64,000 nt of DNA, taken from positions 1 to 64,000 of the forward strand of contig JAIVFU010000009.1 of the NCBI GenBank assembly GCA_020829485.1, written 5' to 3'. Below the pieces are notes generated by a model. That model did no database searches. It saw nothing but the letters and a program-made list of their open reading frames with translations, and was not told where the DNA came from. The DNA is from Nostoc sp. CHAB 5834. Lineage in GTDB: Bacteria > Cyanobacteriota > Cyanobacteriia > Cyanobacteriales > Nostocaceae. Below are positions 53,128 through 62,243 of the stretch, one piece after another; the stretch's first letter is position 1; each line of letters opens with the position of its first letter. The position numbers and the translations under genes are program-made.

Positions 53128-53697
53128 ATGCTACGCCAAATCTCTTTGGGAACACTCGGTTTAACTATCGGCGGTATATTAACCATCATGGGTTTCGTCG
53201 CTTATGGTGCTAATAATGCCACATTAAATCTTGTCGGATTTTTTTACGGAATTCCTCTATTGTTGGGAGGGTTGGCGCTGAAAGCTAATGAACTCAAGCC
53301 AGTGCCCTTTACTCAAACTACGTCACCGTCAGCATTGATATTGCGGGAACAGCAAGCAACTGACACCCAAAATAAAATTCGCAAAGACATCACCCGATAT
53401 TGTTACGGTCAAGATGCTCATCTAGATACAACACTTTCTTTTCTGGGTTTGAGTCCCTCAGACCAGGAACGGCCAACAGTAACAGGCTTGCGAGAAACAG
53501 AAGTTAATGGCAGCTATGCCCTAGTTTTAGAATTTGATTCACCGCTCATACCAATTGATGTCTGGCAACAAAAGCAGGAAAAAATGACCAACTATTTTGG
53601 CCCTGGATTGGAGGTTCAAATAACGCAGCCATCTGAAAACAAAATTGAGCTAGCACTGATCAATACTCAAAAAGAGTCACTTGTCACTAGTCAATAG
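53128..53697 (+). CDS. DUF2854 membrane protein
   Basis: A 189-residue protein shared by cyanobacteria and plastids. Two hydrophobic helices (about 8-28 and 34-52) come first: LGTLGLTIGGILTIMGFVAYG and LNLVGFFYGIPLLLGGLALKANELKPVP. The soluble part has IRKDITRYCYGQDAHLDTTLSFLGLSPSD and LVLEFDSPLIPIDVWQQKQEKMTNYFGPGLEVQI, as in the DUF2854 family. The function is not established. It stands alone. Confidence 0.8.
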   Translation: MLRQISLGTLGLTIGGILTIMGFVAYGANNATLNLVGFFYGIPLLLGGLALKANELKPVPFTQTTSPSALILREQQATDTQNKIRKDITRYCYGQDAHLDTTLSFLGLSPSDQERPTVTGLRETEVNGSYALVLEFDSPLIPIDVWQQKQEKMTNYFGPGLEVQITQPSENKIELALINTQKESLVTSQ

Positions 53698-54023
53698 TCA
53701 AGAATAAAAATTCTCGTTACCCAAACTCGATTCTTTTATGTACGAATCCTGAATCAAAGGCGCAGATCCCCGACTTATCAAAGAAGTTGGCGATCTGCCA
53801 ATACGGTTCGGATAAGCAGGAGAGGGAAGAGGGTATTGTTGAGTAATTCTTCTCTCACCCTGCTTACAAGACTGCGTAGGTTAAGCCTAGAAAATAACTC
53901 CAATGTAGGTTGGTTGAGGAACAAAACCCAATATTTTCAAGAATTTCTTGGGTAACACTTAAGTTCAACCCAATCTACAAATCTACTGCCTGTTATGCTA
54001 CTTCTTAATTGCTAACCAAAAAG
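53698..54023. other. Spacer with a decayed inverted repeat
   Basis: 330 bases. GGCGCAGATCCCCGACTT and GAAGTTGGCGATCTGCC (about 53,759-53,798) form an imperfect hairpin; a TTGGGTTG...CAACCCAAT pair lies near 53,915-53,975. No gene seen. Confidence 0.5.
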
Positions 54024-54284
54024 TTACTTTTCTAAACGGACTGCATACCACTGCAAATATTGCCCAGGAGCAATATCTAATTCGCAGGTGGTGTCAAGTA
54101 AATATTGTGCTTGAGATTCCGCAGTATCAAACTTTTGCAAATCAGGCGGCAAATCTTGAATTGTGAGTTGTTGGAGAGTTGTTTTGAGCTTTTCTAATAA
54201 CTCTGATTGTGTGAGAAATTGTTCTGGTTGATTTGTTTCTAAAACCACAAAGTGATCTTGCTGATACATTAATGAGTCTGGCAT
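54024..54284 (-). CDS. CRR7-like protein (chlororespiratory reduction 7)
   Basis: An 86-residue protein matching the cyanobacterial homologue of plant CRR7, a stromal factor needed for assembly or stability of the NDH-1 complex. Signature: YQQDHFVVLETNQPEQFLT at residues 7-25, QDLPPDLQKFDTAESQAQYLLDTTCELDIAPGQYLQWYAVRLEK at the end (about 43-86). ATG 54284 starts the family's usual MPDSLMYQ. It is the second NDH-1-related gene in the window besides ndhS. Confidence 0.82.
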   Translation of the reverse strand: MPDSLMYQQDHFVVLETNQPEQFLTQSELLEKLKTTLQQLTIQDLPPDLQKFDTAESQAQYLLDTTCELDIAPGQYLQWYAVRLEK

Positions 54285-55059
54285 TTTGAATATTTAGTGG
54301 ATGTAAATAGAATTTGATTTTTTGATGAAATAAAGATAGCAGTTTTATATGTTAATTCTGAAGTAACGGTCAAATTTAGTTGTTCAATAACTCTTAATTT
54401 ACCATATCTAACTTTATAGAATCTTAGCTAGTAAATCGCTGTTTTTTATAAAAAATAAATATAGGTTTTAATTTAGCCAAAATCTATCGGAACTAAATAA
54501 TATTTTTTAATTATTTTATTAACCCAGAGTGACTCGACAAGAAAGCTTTCTACCAAGGTACATTCATATTCTATGTAATTATACTAAACAATCCGTAATG
54601 CTTGCCAAATAGACTAAATAAATTTGATTCAAGTGATATTAATATTTAGTCTTAACTATCTTCTGAGCGCACTTGTGATTTTTGCTTTGCCCTGTATTGT
54701 TAGGTTTCTAAACTAACTACAGAACTAAATAAATAAGGTGTGCATTTGCAATTTTTTGAAAAATCGCAATTTGACTTTAACAATGGGGAAATATAAAAGT
54801 AACATTTCCTCCCCTAACCATAGCGAACAAAAAGGTAAAAATTGCCTTCATGTTCTAATTATAGATTGTCTATGCAACTTAGTTCTCTACCGCTTGCTTG
54901 GCTTAGTAACACAAGAGCCTCTATTGTCAAAAAACAGTTGATTGTGAAGCTAGACACACCTTTGCCGCAAATCTTGGCATTGATGAAAAGAGCGATCGCC
55001 CCCATACGATTGAGTTGCACAGCCTTTTTCAGGATAGTTCTGCAAGTGGAAGGCAACTC
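54285..55059. other. 775-base AT-rich region
   Basis: No convincing gene. An imperfect hairpin TTGCAATTTTTTG / AAAAATCGCAA is at about 54,747-54,770. Short open frames in it have no homology I recognise. It presumably carries the leader of the REC-GGDEF gene. Confidence 0.55.
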
Positions 55060-56085
55060 ATGTCAGGCATAACCCCATTTTCTGTTTCTAAGCAACCACC
55101 ACTGATTCTAGTAGCTGATGATGACAAGACCATCCGAGTATTGTTGCGTAAAGCTATGGAACAAGAAGGTTATCGAGTGGTCGAGGCCAATGATGGTAAG
55201 CAATGTTTAGATGCTTACGAGACTATCAAACCGGATATAGTTTTGCTAGATGCTGTAATGCCTGTGATGGATGGTTTTACCTGCTGTAAGCACTTGCTCC
55301 AGATTGCTAGAAATAATTTAATCTCAGCCCTTGCAACCTTTGATACTGACTCGGCTCTTAATAATACGGTGATCTCTAAGATATGGGAGCGCACTCCCAT
55401 ATTGATGATCACATGCTTGGATGATGAAGAATCCGTAGACCGTGCTTTTGAAGCAGGGGCGACTGATTATGTCACTAAGCCAATTCACTGGCCTGTATTG
55501 CGCCAGCGATTGCGTCGCCTGCTACAGCAAGCGCAAATCTACAAACAGTTAGAGGCGGCAAACCAAGCTTTGCACCACCTCGCCAATGTAGATGGCTTAA
55601 CTGAGTTGGCAAATCGTCGCCGTTTTGATGATTATCTCAATACTCAGTGGATTAATCTGGCACAAGAGGAGTGTCCCCTGTCAATGATTTTGTGTGATAT
55701 CGACTATTTTAAATTTTATAACGATAAATATGGTCATCCGGCTGGGGATGTGTGTTTACAAAAGGTAGGTGCTTTATTAAGCCTCAAGGCGCAAAAACAT
55801 CAGGATTTAGTCGCGCGTTACGGTGGCGAAGAATTTGCTGTGATTATGCCATACACCCCTGCATCTGGGGCAGTTCACGTTGCCGCAGCGATACAAGAAG
55901 GAATCAAAGATTTGCAAATTGTTCACGATGGGTCTGCGGTGAGTCAGCATGTCACGCTAAGTATGGGCGTGGCTACTGTTGTGCCCACTTGGGAATCCTC
56001 TCCTTCAGATTTGATTGTGCGGGCAGATAAAGCACTTTACCAAGCAAAGACCGGGGGGCGCGATCGCTTTGTCTCAAGTTCTTAG
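55060..56085 (+). CDS. Receiver-GGDEF diguanylate cyclase
   Basis: A 341-residue response regulator that should make cyclic di-GMP. The receiver is at about residues 12-155 (ILVADDDKTIRVLLRKAMEQEGY, phospho-site in DIVLLDAVMPVMDGF); it carries an unusual 25-residue insertion (IARNNLISALATFDTDSALNN) before PILMITCLDD. A coiled linker follows. The GGDEF domain has LTELANRRRFDDYL and the intact active motif RYGGEEF. The inhibitory I-site position reads KHQD instead of RxxD, so product inhibition may be absent. ATG 55060 follows GGAAGGC; an upstream TTG is possible. It converges with sasA. Confidence 0.9.
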   Translation: MSGITPFSVSKQPPLILVADDDKTIRVLLRKAMEQEGYRVVEANDGKQCLDAYETIKPDIVLLDAVMPVMDGFTCCKHLLQIARNNLISALATFDTDSALNNTVISKIWERTPILMITCLDDEESVDRAFEAGATDYVTKPIHWPVLRQRLRRLLQQAQIYKQLEAANQALHHLANVDGLTELANRRRFDDYLNTQWINLAQEECPLSMILCDIDYFKFYNDKYGHPAGDVCLQKVGALLSLKAQKHQDLVARYGGEEFAVIMPYTPASGAVHVAAAIQEGIKDLQIVHDGSAVSQHVTLSMGVATVVPTWESSPSDLIVRADKALYQAKTGGRDRFVSSS

Positions 56086-56113
56086 AGACGCGATTAACCC
56101 TTGTCTGTACAAT

Positions 56114-56145
56114 GGTCATTTGTCATTTGTCATTTGTCATTTGTG
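56114..56145. repeat. GTCATTT heptamer repeats
   Basis: Four tandem GTCATTT units between the convergent REC-GGDEF and sasA genes, next to a decayed AGAGACGCGATTAA copy at 56,085. Confidence 0.85.
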
Positions 56146-56157
56146 AATGACCAATCT

Positions 56158-57345
56158 CTAAGAAGGATAAACTGGGAGTGTGAAGTGGAACCATGCTCCG
56201 TTATTGGGGGCAGAGTCTACCCAAATTTGACCATAATGTGCCAGGATGATGCGTTGACATAAACAAAGACCAATCCCATAACCTTCTGTACTTTCATCCC
56301 GTTGCAGGCGGAAGTGATTTTCAAAGATGCGATCGCGATTTTCTATAGGAATACCAGGCCCGGTATCGCCGATACTAAACTGAACTTTTTGGGTAGTGCG
56401 GTGCAATCCGGCAACGCTAATTTTGCCACCTTCTGGGGTATATTTGATGGCATTATCCAACAGATTCACTAGCACTTGGCGGATGCGTTCTGGGTCAGCA
56501 TATACATAAGGCAAGTCATTAGGAATATCTGTTTCTACCTCTTGGGATTTGGCGGTGTAGCGATCGCACAATTCTTCTAGTACATCTAAACACACTTTAC
56601 CTAGTTGTATCTTTTGTGGTAAGATAGGAAACTCTGTATCTTTGCCACGACCTACCTCTAAAAGGTCAGCAATCATCCGGTCAATGACCTTAGTTTGATT
56701 GCGGGCTTGTTTTAATAAATGCGCCGTCATGGATGGCTTGAGGCGCTGGAATTGTCCCGTCTCTAAATTGTAATTAGATTGAAGAGTTTCGATGGCGATC
56801 GCGGCAGCAGTTAGTGGATTGCGAAGATCGTGCGCCAGCATAGCAATCACCCGGTCTTTAAACTGTAGCTGCTCTTGGAGGTTATCTTTTTCCTGTTTCA
56901 AGCGAAAAATCTCGTCTGAGAGTCGGATTAGTTCCGCAGAAACAGCAACTGAACGGATAGTGGACTTGGGTGATGTTGCCCTAACATTCTCGTCTATACG
57001 TTCTTGTAAGTCTTCCTGTACTTTTAAGTAGGTGTCTACAGCACCTTGCCAGCGAGGCCACCAGTTTTTCAATTGCGCTATGATATTACTCCCAGCCAAA
57101 ACCTGTCGTGGTTCCGGATGGATTTTGATTAAAGCTGGCGTTGCTATCAATTTAAAGTGTTCTGCTAAGTAAGGTTGTTGCCCAACATCGATAGTTTCAA
57201 CTTCAAAACTATACTCAGCCTGCAATTCTTTTAAGTAAGCACGGATTCGCTGCACTTGTTGTCGGGACTTGGGTCGTCCATCGATAAACAGTAGCAACTG
57301 GAGTGGAGCCTCAGAATAAATAGGCTGATCCTGGGAAACTTGCAT
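56158..57345 (-). CDS. sasA: Adaptive-response sensory kinase SasA
   Basis: A 395-residue kinase that reads the KaiC clock and phosphorylates RpaA. The N-terminal KaiB-like thioredoxin-fold domain is at about residues 14-95 ([59 protein letters not shown]). The phospho-acceptor His172 is in [13 protein letters not shown]. The ATPase domain follows with [22 protein letters not shown] and [11 protein letters not shown] chose ATG 57345; GTG 57363 and TTG 57372 are in frame. The kai genes and rpaA are not in the window. Confidence 0.95.
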   Translation of the reverse strand: MQVSQDQPIYSEAPLQLLLFIDGRPKSRQQVQRIRAYLKELQAEYSFEVETIDVGQQPYLAEHFKLIATPALIKIHPEPRQVLAGSNIIAQLKNWWPRWQGAVDTYLKVQEDLQERIDENVRATSPKSTIRSVAVSAELIRLSDEIFRLKQEKDNLQEQLQFKDRVIAMLAHDLRNPLTAAAIAIETLQSNYNLETGQFQRLKPSMTAHLLKQARNQTKVIDRMIADLLEVGRGKDTEFPILPQKIQLGKVCLDVLEELCDRYTAKSQEVETDIPNDLPYVYADPERIRQVLVNLLDNAIKYTPEGGKISVAGLHRTTQKVQFSIGDTGPGIPIENRDRIFENHFRLQRDESTEGYGIGLCLCQRIILAHYGQIWVDSAPNNGAWFHFTLPVYPS

Positions 57346-58313
57346 GTAATCGTGTTTCAGCACTGGTAACAACCCGGCGACGCTTTACAGAAAGTAAAAA
57401 AGACTGACGGTTGTCGATGGTCGTTGTTTTTTCTTCAATTTAATATCTATTTTAGATTCTTAATACTCCTATCAGTTCTGCGTTTTTGGCATCAGACATA
57501 TCTTTTTCAGCCTTTTGCCCCCTTTTGGTTAACTTTATCTCCAAGAAACACCCAAGTTCCTTGAATATAAGTCTTAATTTGCCCTAAAGCAAAAATTTTC
57601 GCCAGAGTTAGCAGGTGAAAGGTTTAACACTATGTCAATTCGAGTACTTGCTTTGAACAAGTAATCACCGAAGCAAACGCAGATGCTAATTGTATCTAAT
57701 CTATCAGGAAGTTGTTAACTGTTCAGACCAAATTTGTAGAGGGCTTTTTCAACCGCCAGTGCATCCGATGAAGTGTCTTTTTTGCCTCTACCCAATCCTA
57801 GTAATGATTGGGAAAACAGTCACAGCTAATTATGTACTGTCTCTATAACTTGCGAAGCGTACCTTCTGCCGAGCCTTCCTAAAATAACCCCTACCCTATA
57901 CCAGAAGAACAGGGGATGGATTGCCAAAGAGAAAACTTCGGATAACATAGAGGCGATGCCTACGGCGGTAATTACGCACTTTTAGAGAAAGCACTCACTG
58001 CTTTCGAGGCTGCCTATACAAACTCTTTACTATACCATAAGTAGCACTTACCCCAGAAAATAAATTTAGAGATACTAGGGAAACTGCTGCGACACTTGAC
58101 TGCTTTGCCTATCACCCCGCCCCCAAGAACCACAAACTTACGCTAAGTTCCTGGAATTGCTTAATAGCTGGCATTTCCACCTATTGCCTTATTCAGCTTA
58201 CCATCGTCAGATGAATAATTTCCAAAATCGATTGTAAGCAAGCGTTAGCCTTCTTTATCTATTCCCCTCCTTGGATGAGGCTAAAGGGGGCTTTAGTCCT
58301 AGTCTATCACTTC

Positions 58314-58339
58314 AGTTGTAATGCGATCGCATTACAACT
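58314..58339. repeat. 26-bp perfect palindrome centred on GCGATCGC
   Basis: AGTTGTAATGCGATCGC followed by its exact complement ATTACAACT; the HIP1 octamer is at the centre, with nine symmetric bases on each side. Confidence 0.8.
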
Positions 58340-58704
58340 AGTGCATCTTGAAGAAGATTAAAGCTTTTGCTAGCTACACTGCTCTTTGGTGAGTTAACAA
58401 TCAGTTATCGGTGCCAATTGAATATTTCCAGAAGTATCTAAAAATTTGATTCTCAATTTAGTAGTCTGCCACATTAATTTTGATCAGTTAGTAGTGGGTG
58501 GCTCTAGCTCTCATCTAAGCACAGTCTCTTAACCTGTGTAATACCTGTGAGCTTAGAGCATCCAAATCACAAAACTCTTATGTAGCAAGTATTTCAGGTT
58601 TATTTCTGTTTTTTTCCAAAAATGTTAGTTTGCCAGAACTTTAGGGAACTCTATAAATAAGCATGGGAATTATCAAAACCTAATGGCTGTTAAACAAAGA
58701 CAAT

Positions 58705-58725
58705 ACGGTAGCTTTTTGCTACCGT
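58705..58725 (+). terminator. Terminator-like hairpin ACGGTAGC-TTTTT-GCTACCGT
   Basis: Eight perfect base pairs with a five-base loop, followed by TTACTCATTTTT. No gene ends nearby on the plus strand, so it could end an unannotated small RNA starting within the 58.4-58.7 kb stretch. Confidence 0.5.
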
Positions 58726-58943
58726 TTACTCATTTTTAGAGATATCATCTTCACCAACAGAGACATTTACGAAGAAGACGCTGTGAGTCGGTAGTGTCTT
58801 TTGGTTAGAAAAGCAGAGGGAGAATGCCCAATACTTCGGCAACCCTCAGTACAAGTACCCAATGCCCCATTCCCCATTCCCCATTCCCATTTAATGAACA
58901 GTCTGCGCTAGGGTAGGAATTGAAACTCAATTTGTGATTTCCT

Positions 58944-60338
58944 GTGCTTCCCTGTAAACGTCCAGCTGTATTTCTAATTTGGGCTGTTCTACTGACTTCG
59001 TTAACAGCCTGTGCTAACAGTCCAGTCGCCAAAAACCTTGAGGAATCTTTGGCGGCAGATCCAAAGCTGCAAAGCAATCCAGTTGTCTTTGGAGAATCTC
59101 AGAGTAACCAACCGCAAGCACAGCAAAACGAATCTACACTTCAGTTACCTGCTGATTTTCCTAAAGATATCCCCCTATATTCCAATGCCAAACTACAGGA
59201 AGTTACACCTGCTAGTGGCTCAGAAAACAGAGTCTCAACTCGTTGGTTGAGTTCTGACCCCATCAACTTTATTGCTAGCTTTTATAGTAGCCAGTTTCAA
59301 ACAAATAACTGGCAGATTTTGCAACAGCCAACAGATGATGCGGGAGGTGCTTTTGAGGCACGTCGTAACGATTTGCTGTTGAAGGTTTCCATTCAGCCTA
59401 AATCAGTTACTAACGCCACACCTAATCAACCCCAAACAGCCACCGAATTACTTATTGACTACGTACCGAATAGTACTGCGACGGCACAACCTACCCTGAC
59501 TACAAATCCTAACGAAACTACTAACGCCGTTCCTCAACCAGGAAATTCCCAGTTTATTGGCCCCGTACCACCCACAAACTTGGCAGCACAGCCACTAAGT
59601 ACGGCTGATAACCAAACAACTCCTACGGCGACACCTGAATCTCAGGAATTCAACGATCTCAATAAAGTACCGCAAGAATGGCGGCAACATATCCAAGATT
59701 TGGCTGGATTAGGTGTTTTGTCTATAGAAGCAAAGGCAACCAAGAGCAGCTCTATTACCACAACTAACCAGTTTGAACCCAGCAAAATCGTTACACATCG
59801 AGAATACGCTCGTTGGCTAATTGCTGCTAACAATGCTATGTATGCCAGCAATCCAGCTAAACAAATTCGCTTGGCATCAGAAACTACTCAACCAGTTTTT
59901 AGTGATGTGTCTGCAAAAGACCCTGATTTTCCAGCAATTCAGGGATTAGCCGAGGCTGGGTTAATTCCCAGTCCTTTGTCTGGAGATTCTACAGTAGTTT
60001 TGTTTCGTCCTGATGCACCCCTAACGCGGGAACAGTTGCTGCTGTGGAAATTACCTATAGATACTCGCCAAGCTTTACCCTCTGCTAACTTAGATGCGGT
60101 CAAACAAACCTGGGGTTTCCAAGATGCGGCGCGAATTGACCCCAAGGCTTTAAGAGCAGTGTTAGCTGATTACCAGAATGGCGAACAATCGAATATTCGG
60201 CGGGTGTTTGGTTATACGACTTTGTTTCAACCGAAAAAACCAGTAACTCGTGCTGAGGCTGCTACAGCTTTGTCGTATTTCGGCAGTCAGGGTGAGGGTG
60301 TATCGGCTACTGAGGCTTTGAAATTAAAGCGAAGTTAA
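58944..60338 (+). CDS. SLH-domain lipoprotein
   Basis: A 464-residue protein starting at GTG 58944. The lipoprotein signal peptide has a lipobox LTAC (Cys near residue 23). After a low-complexity region comes a mixed domain (ADFPKDIPLYSNAKLQEVTP...FYSSQFQTNNWQIL, about 72-135), a Thr/Asn/Pro-rich linker (about 175-230), and S-layer-homology-like segments (HREYARWLIAANNAMYAS, then FSDVSAKDPDFPAIQGLAEAGLIPSPLSGDSTVVLFRPDAPLTREQLLLW, then KPVTRAEAATALSYFG). It probably links the outer membrane with the cell wall. Confidence 0.85.
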   Translation: MLPCKRPAVFLIWAVLLTSLTACANSPVAKNLEESLAADPKLQSNPVVFGESQSNQPQAQQNESTLQLPADFPKDIPLYSNAKLQEVTPASGSENRVSTRWLSSDPINFIASFYSSQFQTNNWQILQQPTDDAGGAFEARRNDLLLKVSIQPKSVTNATPNQPQTATELLIDYVPNSTATAQPTLTTNPNETTNAVPQPGNSQFIGPVPPTNLAAQPLSTADNQTTPTATPESQEFNDLNKVPQEWRQHIQDLAGLGVLSIEAKATKSSSITTTNQFEPSKIVTHREYARWLIAANNAMYASNPAKQIRLASETTQPVFSDVSAKDPDFPAIQGLAEAGLIPSPLSGDSTVVLFRPDAPLTREQLLLWKLPIDTRQALPSANLDAVKQTWGFQDAARIDPKALRAVLADYQNGEQSNIRRVFGYTTLFQPKKPVTRAEAATALSYFGSQGEGVSATEALKLKRS

Positions 60339-60855
60339 AGCGATGCCTACGATGAGCTAGACCATTCTGTTGCGGTTAGTCCGTCGATATCATAAAAGTG
60401 GGCAATTTACATGCTAAAGCGTGGAAATTTTGCCATTTCTTTGTAATAGGCTTATTTTTTATCAAGAAAACGTAAATCTAAGTAAGTAAGTCGGTGCGAA
60501 TAAATCGAACTATGTTAATTAATGTAAAATTATTGTAATCCAGTTCGTAGTAAGGACTTTAGTCCTAAAAGAAGGACTAAAGTCCTTACTACAAACCTTT
60601 AATTATTTACGCCGTTTTACTTATTTTCAGCTTTTTTACCTGTGTTTGATGAATTTTTGAGGCATAGTTAAGTAAAACAACGTAAATTAACTTAATAGGC
60701 GTACTTAGTCAGGGCTATTTCATTCTCATCTAGCCCGCCTCAGAATGAATTCTGAGTCTAATAGCTAAAGTCGTCTTTCGACGACTGAGAAAAGGTTATA
60801 GTCCCACCCTTGCATTACTTTTAAACAAATTAAAAATACCACAGGTAAAACGAAG
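60339..60855. other. Spacer with strong hairpins
   Basis: 520 bases without a gene. Contains the 20-bp-stem hairpin at 60,547 and an AGTCGTC-TTTC-GACGACT hairpin at about 60,769-60,787. Confidence 0.55.
60547..60592. repeat. 20-bp perfect inverted repeat GTAGTAAGGACTTTAGTCCT
   Basis: The left arm (60,547-60,566) and right arm (60,573-60,592) match exactly around a six-base loop. The same family appears at 21,139-21,230. Confidence 0.85.
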
Positions 60856-61832
60856 ATAAAAAAACAAGCTGTAGCGGTTGGATTTATTCTCTTATCTTTC
60901 ATGTTGCCGCTCAAAGCGAATGCTGCGAATTTTACCAAATTTTATGTATTTGGCGACAGTCTTTCTTATACTGGCAATGTTTTCACTGCTACTAATGGTT
61001 TAGTCGCTCCGGCAACAGCCATTCCCCAAGATGCACCCTACTTTCAAGGGCGTTTTTCTAATGATCAGGTGTGGGTAGACTACCTGGAAAATCAGCTAGG
61101 ATTTAATCCTACCCCATACTTAATTTCAAATCCTACTATTCCCAATCAAGGTATTAATTTTGCTGTGGGCGGCGCTAGTTCTGGTCAGGTAACGCTGTTG
61201 TTCCTAGTGCGCCGTTACCGGGAGTACTAGAGCAAGTCGGCTTGTTGACGCAACCGATTCTACAAGGTAATCAGAAGCTTGATCCAAATTGCTCTTTATG
61301 CTGTATGGGGAGGTGCAAATGATTATGTGTTTGGTCAAGCTACCAATGCGGCTCAAACAGTCCAGAATTTATCAAGAAAGGCAGAGTGCAAGAGTCAGAA
61401 TTCCCTTCTGCCTTCTGCCTCCTGCCCTCTGCCTTTCTTGATAACTCGGATTTGAATCTGATCTCTGTTGATGTGTTTTCTCTATTTAATCAAGTACAAG
61501 CAAATCCAGGTAAGTTTGGGTTTCAAGATGTGGTTAACCCTTGCGTAGTCGGGAATTTTCAGACAATTATCAGTGTATGCCCTCAACCAAACGATTATTT
61601 GTTCTTTGATTCTGTGCATCCAACAACAGGCGTTCATAAGTTAGTAGCAGAAACTGCACTGGCGGCGATTGAGGCTAAGTCTGTGCCGGAACCTGCGATA
61701 AACTTAGGGATTTTAGCCTTGGGTGCTTATGGTGCGGTAGGAGTGCTGAAACGTCAACAAAAAAGAGCAGCATTGATGACAGCAGGTCGGGTTTTTGATG
61801 CACCATTGTCTCATACAACAGTTGAAAACTGA
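60856..61832 (+). pseudogene. Broken SGNH/GDSL esterase with PEP-CTERM anchor
   Basis: The pieces, in order: an N-terminal signal-like stretch (KKQAVAVGFILLSFMLPLKANA) whose expected start codon at 60,856 reads ATA; FYVFGDSLSYTGNVF, the SGNH block I motif with Tyr where Asp is usual; then a frameshift near 61,190 after NFAVGGASSG; VPSAPLPGVLEQVG and NQKLDPN in a second frame; another shift into LYAVWGGANDYVFGQATNAAQT; then a repeat tract (about 61,375-61,440) in place of the middle; finally the C-terminal part with DSVHPTTGVHKLVA (the catalytic DxxH) and SVPEPAINLGILALGAYGAVGVLKRQQKR, a PEP-CTERM sorting tail. At least four lesions make function impossible. Confidence 0.85.
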
Positions 61833-61888
61833 ACTAGGCGTTGCTGATTGCGGTATGAAAACGATTGTGCGTTACGGTGAAAATCCTT

Positions 61889-61916
61889 GTAGAGACGTAA
61901 AATTTTACGTCTCTAC
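61889..61916. repeat. 28-bp perfect palindrome of the GTAGAGACG family
   Basis: GTAGAGACGTAAAA followed by its exact complement TTTTACGTCTCTAC. It lies between two pseudogenes. Confidence 0.85.
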
Positions 61917-61964
61917 ATCCAAATTTATACCTCCATTCAGCAACGCTCTGAACTAACTGTATTG

Positions 61965-62102
61965 ATGTGGGATTACGATCGCTTATTTCAAATTATTGAA
62001 GAATTAGTTATGCACCATTCTCCTAGTGGTGTAGAAGCTGAGATTAATCGGTTGTTGATGCAACGATTTGCGGCGCTGGGTGTAGAAGTATTGCCCCCAT
62101 AA
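61965..62102 (+). pseudogene. N-terminal fragment of an M42-type aminopeptidase
   Basis: 45 codons reading MWDYDRLFQIIEELVMHHS, then PSGVEAEINRLLMQRFAALGVEV, the usual start of cyanobacterial M42 glutamyl-aminopeptidase-like proteins. A stop follows at once, and the rest of the gene (about 300 codons) is missing. A separate small remnant, DDLLVLNPWRGIEILTVQEF, is readable at about 62,154-62,229 and I do not recognise its parent. Confidence 0.6.
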
Positions 62103-62243
62103 ATAGAATTTAGGGGCTATCCCGCCGTTGATATCCTGGTATTGTGACAGGAGATGATGATCTGCTAGTGCTAAACCCTTGGAGAGGCATTGAAATTCTG
62201 ACTGTTCAAGAATTTTTAGCAAAGAACTAGCAAAAATAGCAGG

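Larger units (their letters stand above)
57346..58943. other. 1.6-kb gene-poor region
   Basis: No frame here looks like a protein. Contents seen: a copy of the GCGATGCCTACGGCGGTAA repeat (57,953-57,988), GAGGCTAAAGGGGGCTTTAG near 58,278, a 26-bp palindrome (58,314-58,339), and a terminator-like hairpin (58,705-58,725). It may hold small RNAs or be decayed DNA. Confidence 0.6.

Noticed and set aside
54738..55072. Two short overlapping frames before the REC-GGDEF gene
   Set aside because: No homology, poor start signals, and both overlap or run into the leader of the cyclase gene.
57640..57670. Short frame MSIRVLALNK before sasA
   Set aside because: Only ten codons, opposite strand to sasA, no homologue recognised.
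62004..62222. Minus-strand 72-codon frame downstream of dus
   Set aside because: It is the antisense of the M42 peptidase fragment and a second remnant, whose plus-strand reading has recognisable protein sequence.
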